Source of the DNA: Ophioceras dolichostomum
Lineage: Eukaryota > Ascomycota > Sordariomycetes > Magnaporthales > Ophioceraceae
DNA: 43,483 nt
NCBI GenBank assembly: GCA_003049485.1
Contig: PYST01000320.1
Location: 1-43,483 of the forward strand
Direction: 5' to 3'
The translations under genes were made by a program, and so were the position numbers. Within the stretch, counting starts at the first letter, position 1; every line of letters begins with the position of its first letter. Under the pieces are notes generated by a model. That model did not search any database, was not told the origin of the DNA, and was given only the letters and a program-made list of their open reading frames with translations. This document shows positions 42,881 to 43,483 of this stretch, in pieces.

Positions 42881-43420
42881 CGAGGCTTCTCAACACTTTA
42901 GTTGCTAGGTATCTGGGAGGCTTCGGTATCTGGTACTACTAGGCGCTCGATGAGGGGTCTATAAATCGATCTCAAGATGCTCTTTTTTTTTTTAAACAAG
43001 ACGATCAGGAAATGCTTACGGCTGGGGGAAATAAAAAATAAAACGTTTTGGAAAAGAAAAATGATCTTAAAAGCATTGTGGGAAAGTGTTGAGACGTTCT
43101 TTCCTATCCTAAATATCAAAAATTTAGTTGGGCGATCACCTGGGGGCGGCGAGTGATTCGCAAACTGTCATATGAGCGTAGATGCCCGTGAATCACTGGC
43201 CTTCAAGCAGCCATTATGGCATGCTCGGACAGTCTCCGAAGCATTGTCGTTGTTGGCATAGTGAAAAAAAACCATTGTCGTTAGCATAGTGAAATAATCT
43301 GCTAATTGCTCTAAAAGCTTTTGGTGAAAGGACTTCGATATTTGAGAAAACAGGTACCAAAAGAAGCGGAAGGATTGTTGTTCCGAGTGACATGGCAGAC
43401 AACGGACACCAAGGTGATCT

Positions 43421-43421
<1 letters not shown>
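42881..43421. other. Non-coding, A/T-rich stretch
   Basis: Contains a T9-A3 run near 42984 and other A/T-rich tracts between about 42980 and 43130. No gene is supported on either strand. Confidence 0.55.

Positions 43422-43483
<62 letters not shown>
43422..43483. repeat. GA microsatellite at the window edge
   Basis: An uninterrupted AG run of about 31 units that reaches the last base, so its full length is unknown. It is the same motif as at 14552-14620. Confidence 0.96.

Overview
The window looks like nuclear DNA of a filamentous ascomycete (Pezizomycotina, probably a Sordariomycete). Signs of this are short introns with GTAAG/GTGAG donors and CAG/TAG acceptors, a HET-domain gene, a fungal rhodopsin-like (SAT4/PTH11-type) membrane protein, a DUF4360 secreted protein, nuclear methylcitrate-cycle genes with mitochondrial presequences, and fungal Ty1/Copia and pogo/Fot1-type transposons. 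The species cannot be named from the sequence alone.

Positions 1-10,126 are transposon territory. A structurally intact Ty1/Copia element (1-5,843, its 5' LTR cut by the window edge) carries one open 1,656-codon gag-pol frame and an LTR tail identical at both ends. About 2.3 kb of unassigned DNA follows. Then comes a 5'-truncated, frameshifted relative of the same family (8,127-10,126) that ends in a diverged but complete LTR.

Positions 10,263-20,348 are an accessory patch. It holds three diverged copies of a protein family I do not recognise (P1 at 10.3-11.1 kb, P2 at 14.7-15.1 kb, P3 at 19.8-20.3 kb). Each is damaged or shifted in frame. Between them lie two low-complexity hypothetical genes, a GA microsatellite and a complete 1,833-bp pogo/Fot1-like DNA transposon with 44-bp terminal inverted repeats and an inactivated DD35D transposase.

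Positions 22,127-41,707 hold more conventional genes separated by long non-coding stretches. They are a His/Arg-rich RS-like protein, a five-exon rhodopsin-like membrane protein (minus), a two-exon HET-domain protein (plus) and a small secreted DUF4360 protein (plus). They end with a head-to-head pair, 2-methylcitrate synthase (minus) and 2-methylisocitrate lyase (plus), sharing a 918-bp promoter. These two enzymes are the first and last steps of the mitochondrial methylcitrate cycle, which turns propionyl-CoA plus oxaloacetate into pyruvate plus succinate. The intermediate 2-methylcitrate dehydratase is not in the window.

Positions 41,708-43,483 contain decayed coding-like blocks on the minus strand. 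Their 3' part is repeated in inverted orientation near 19 kb. The window ends in a GA microsatellite. The most unusual content is the P1/P2/P3 family and the dispersed repeat linking 19 kb to 42 kb. No database search was possible, so novelty is unproven.
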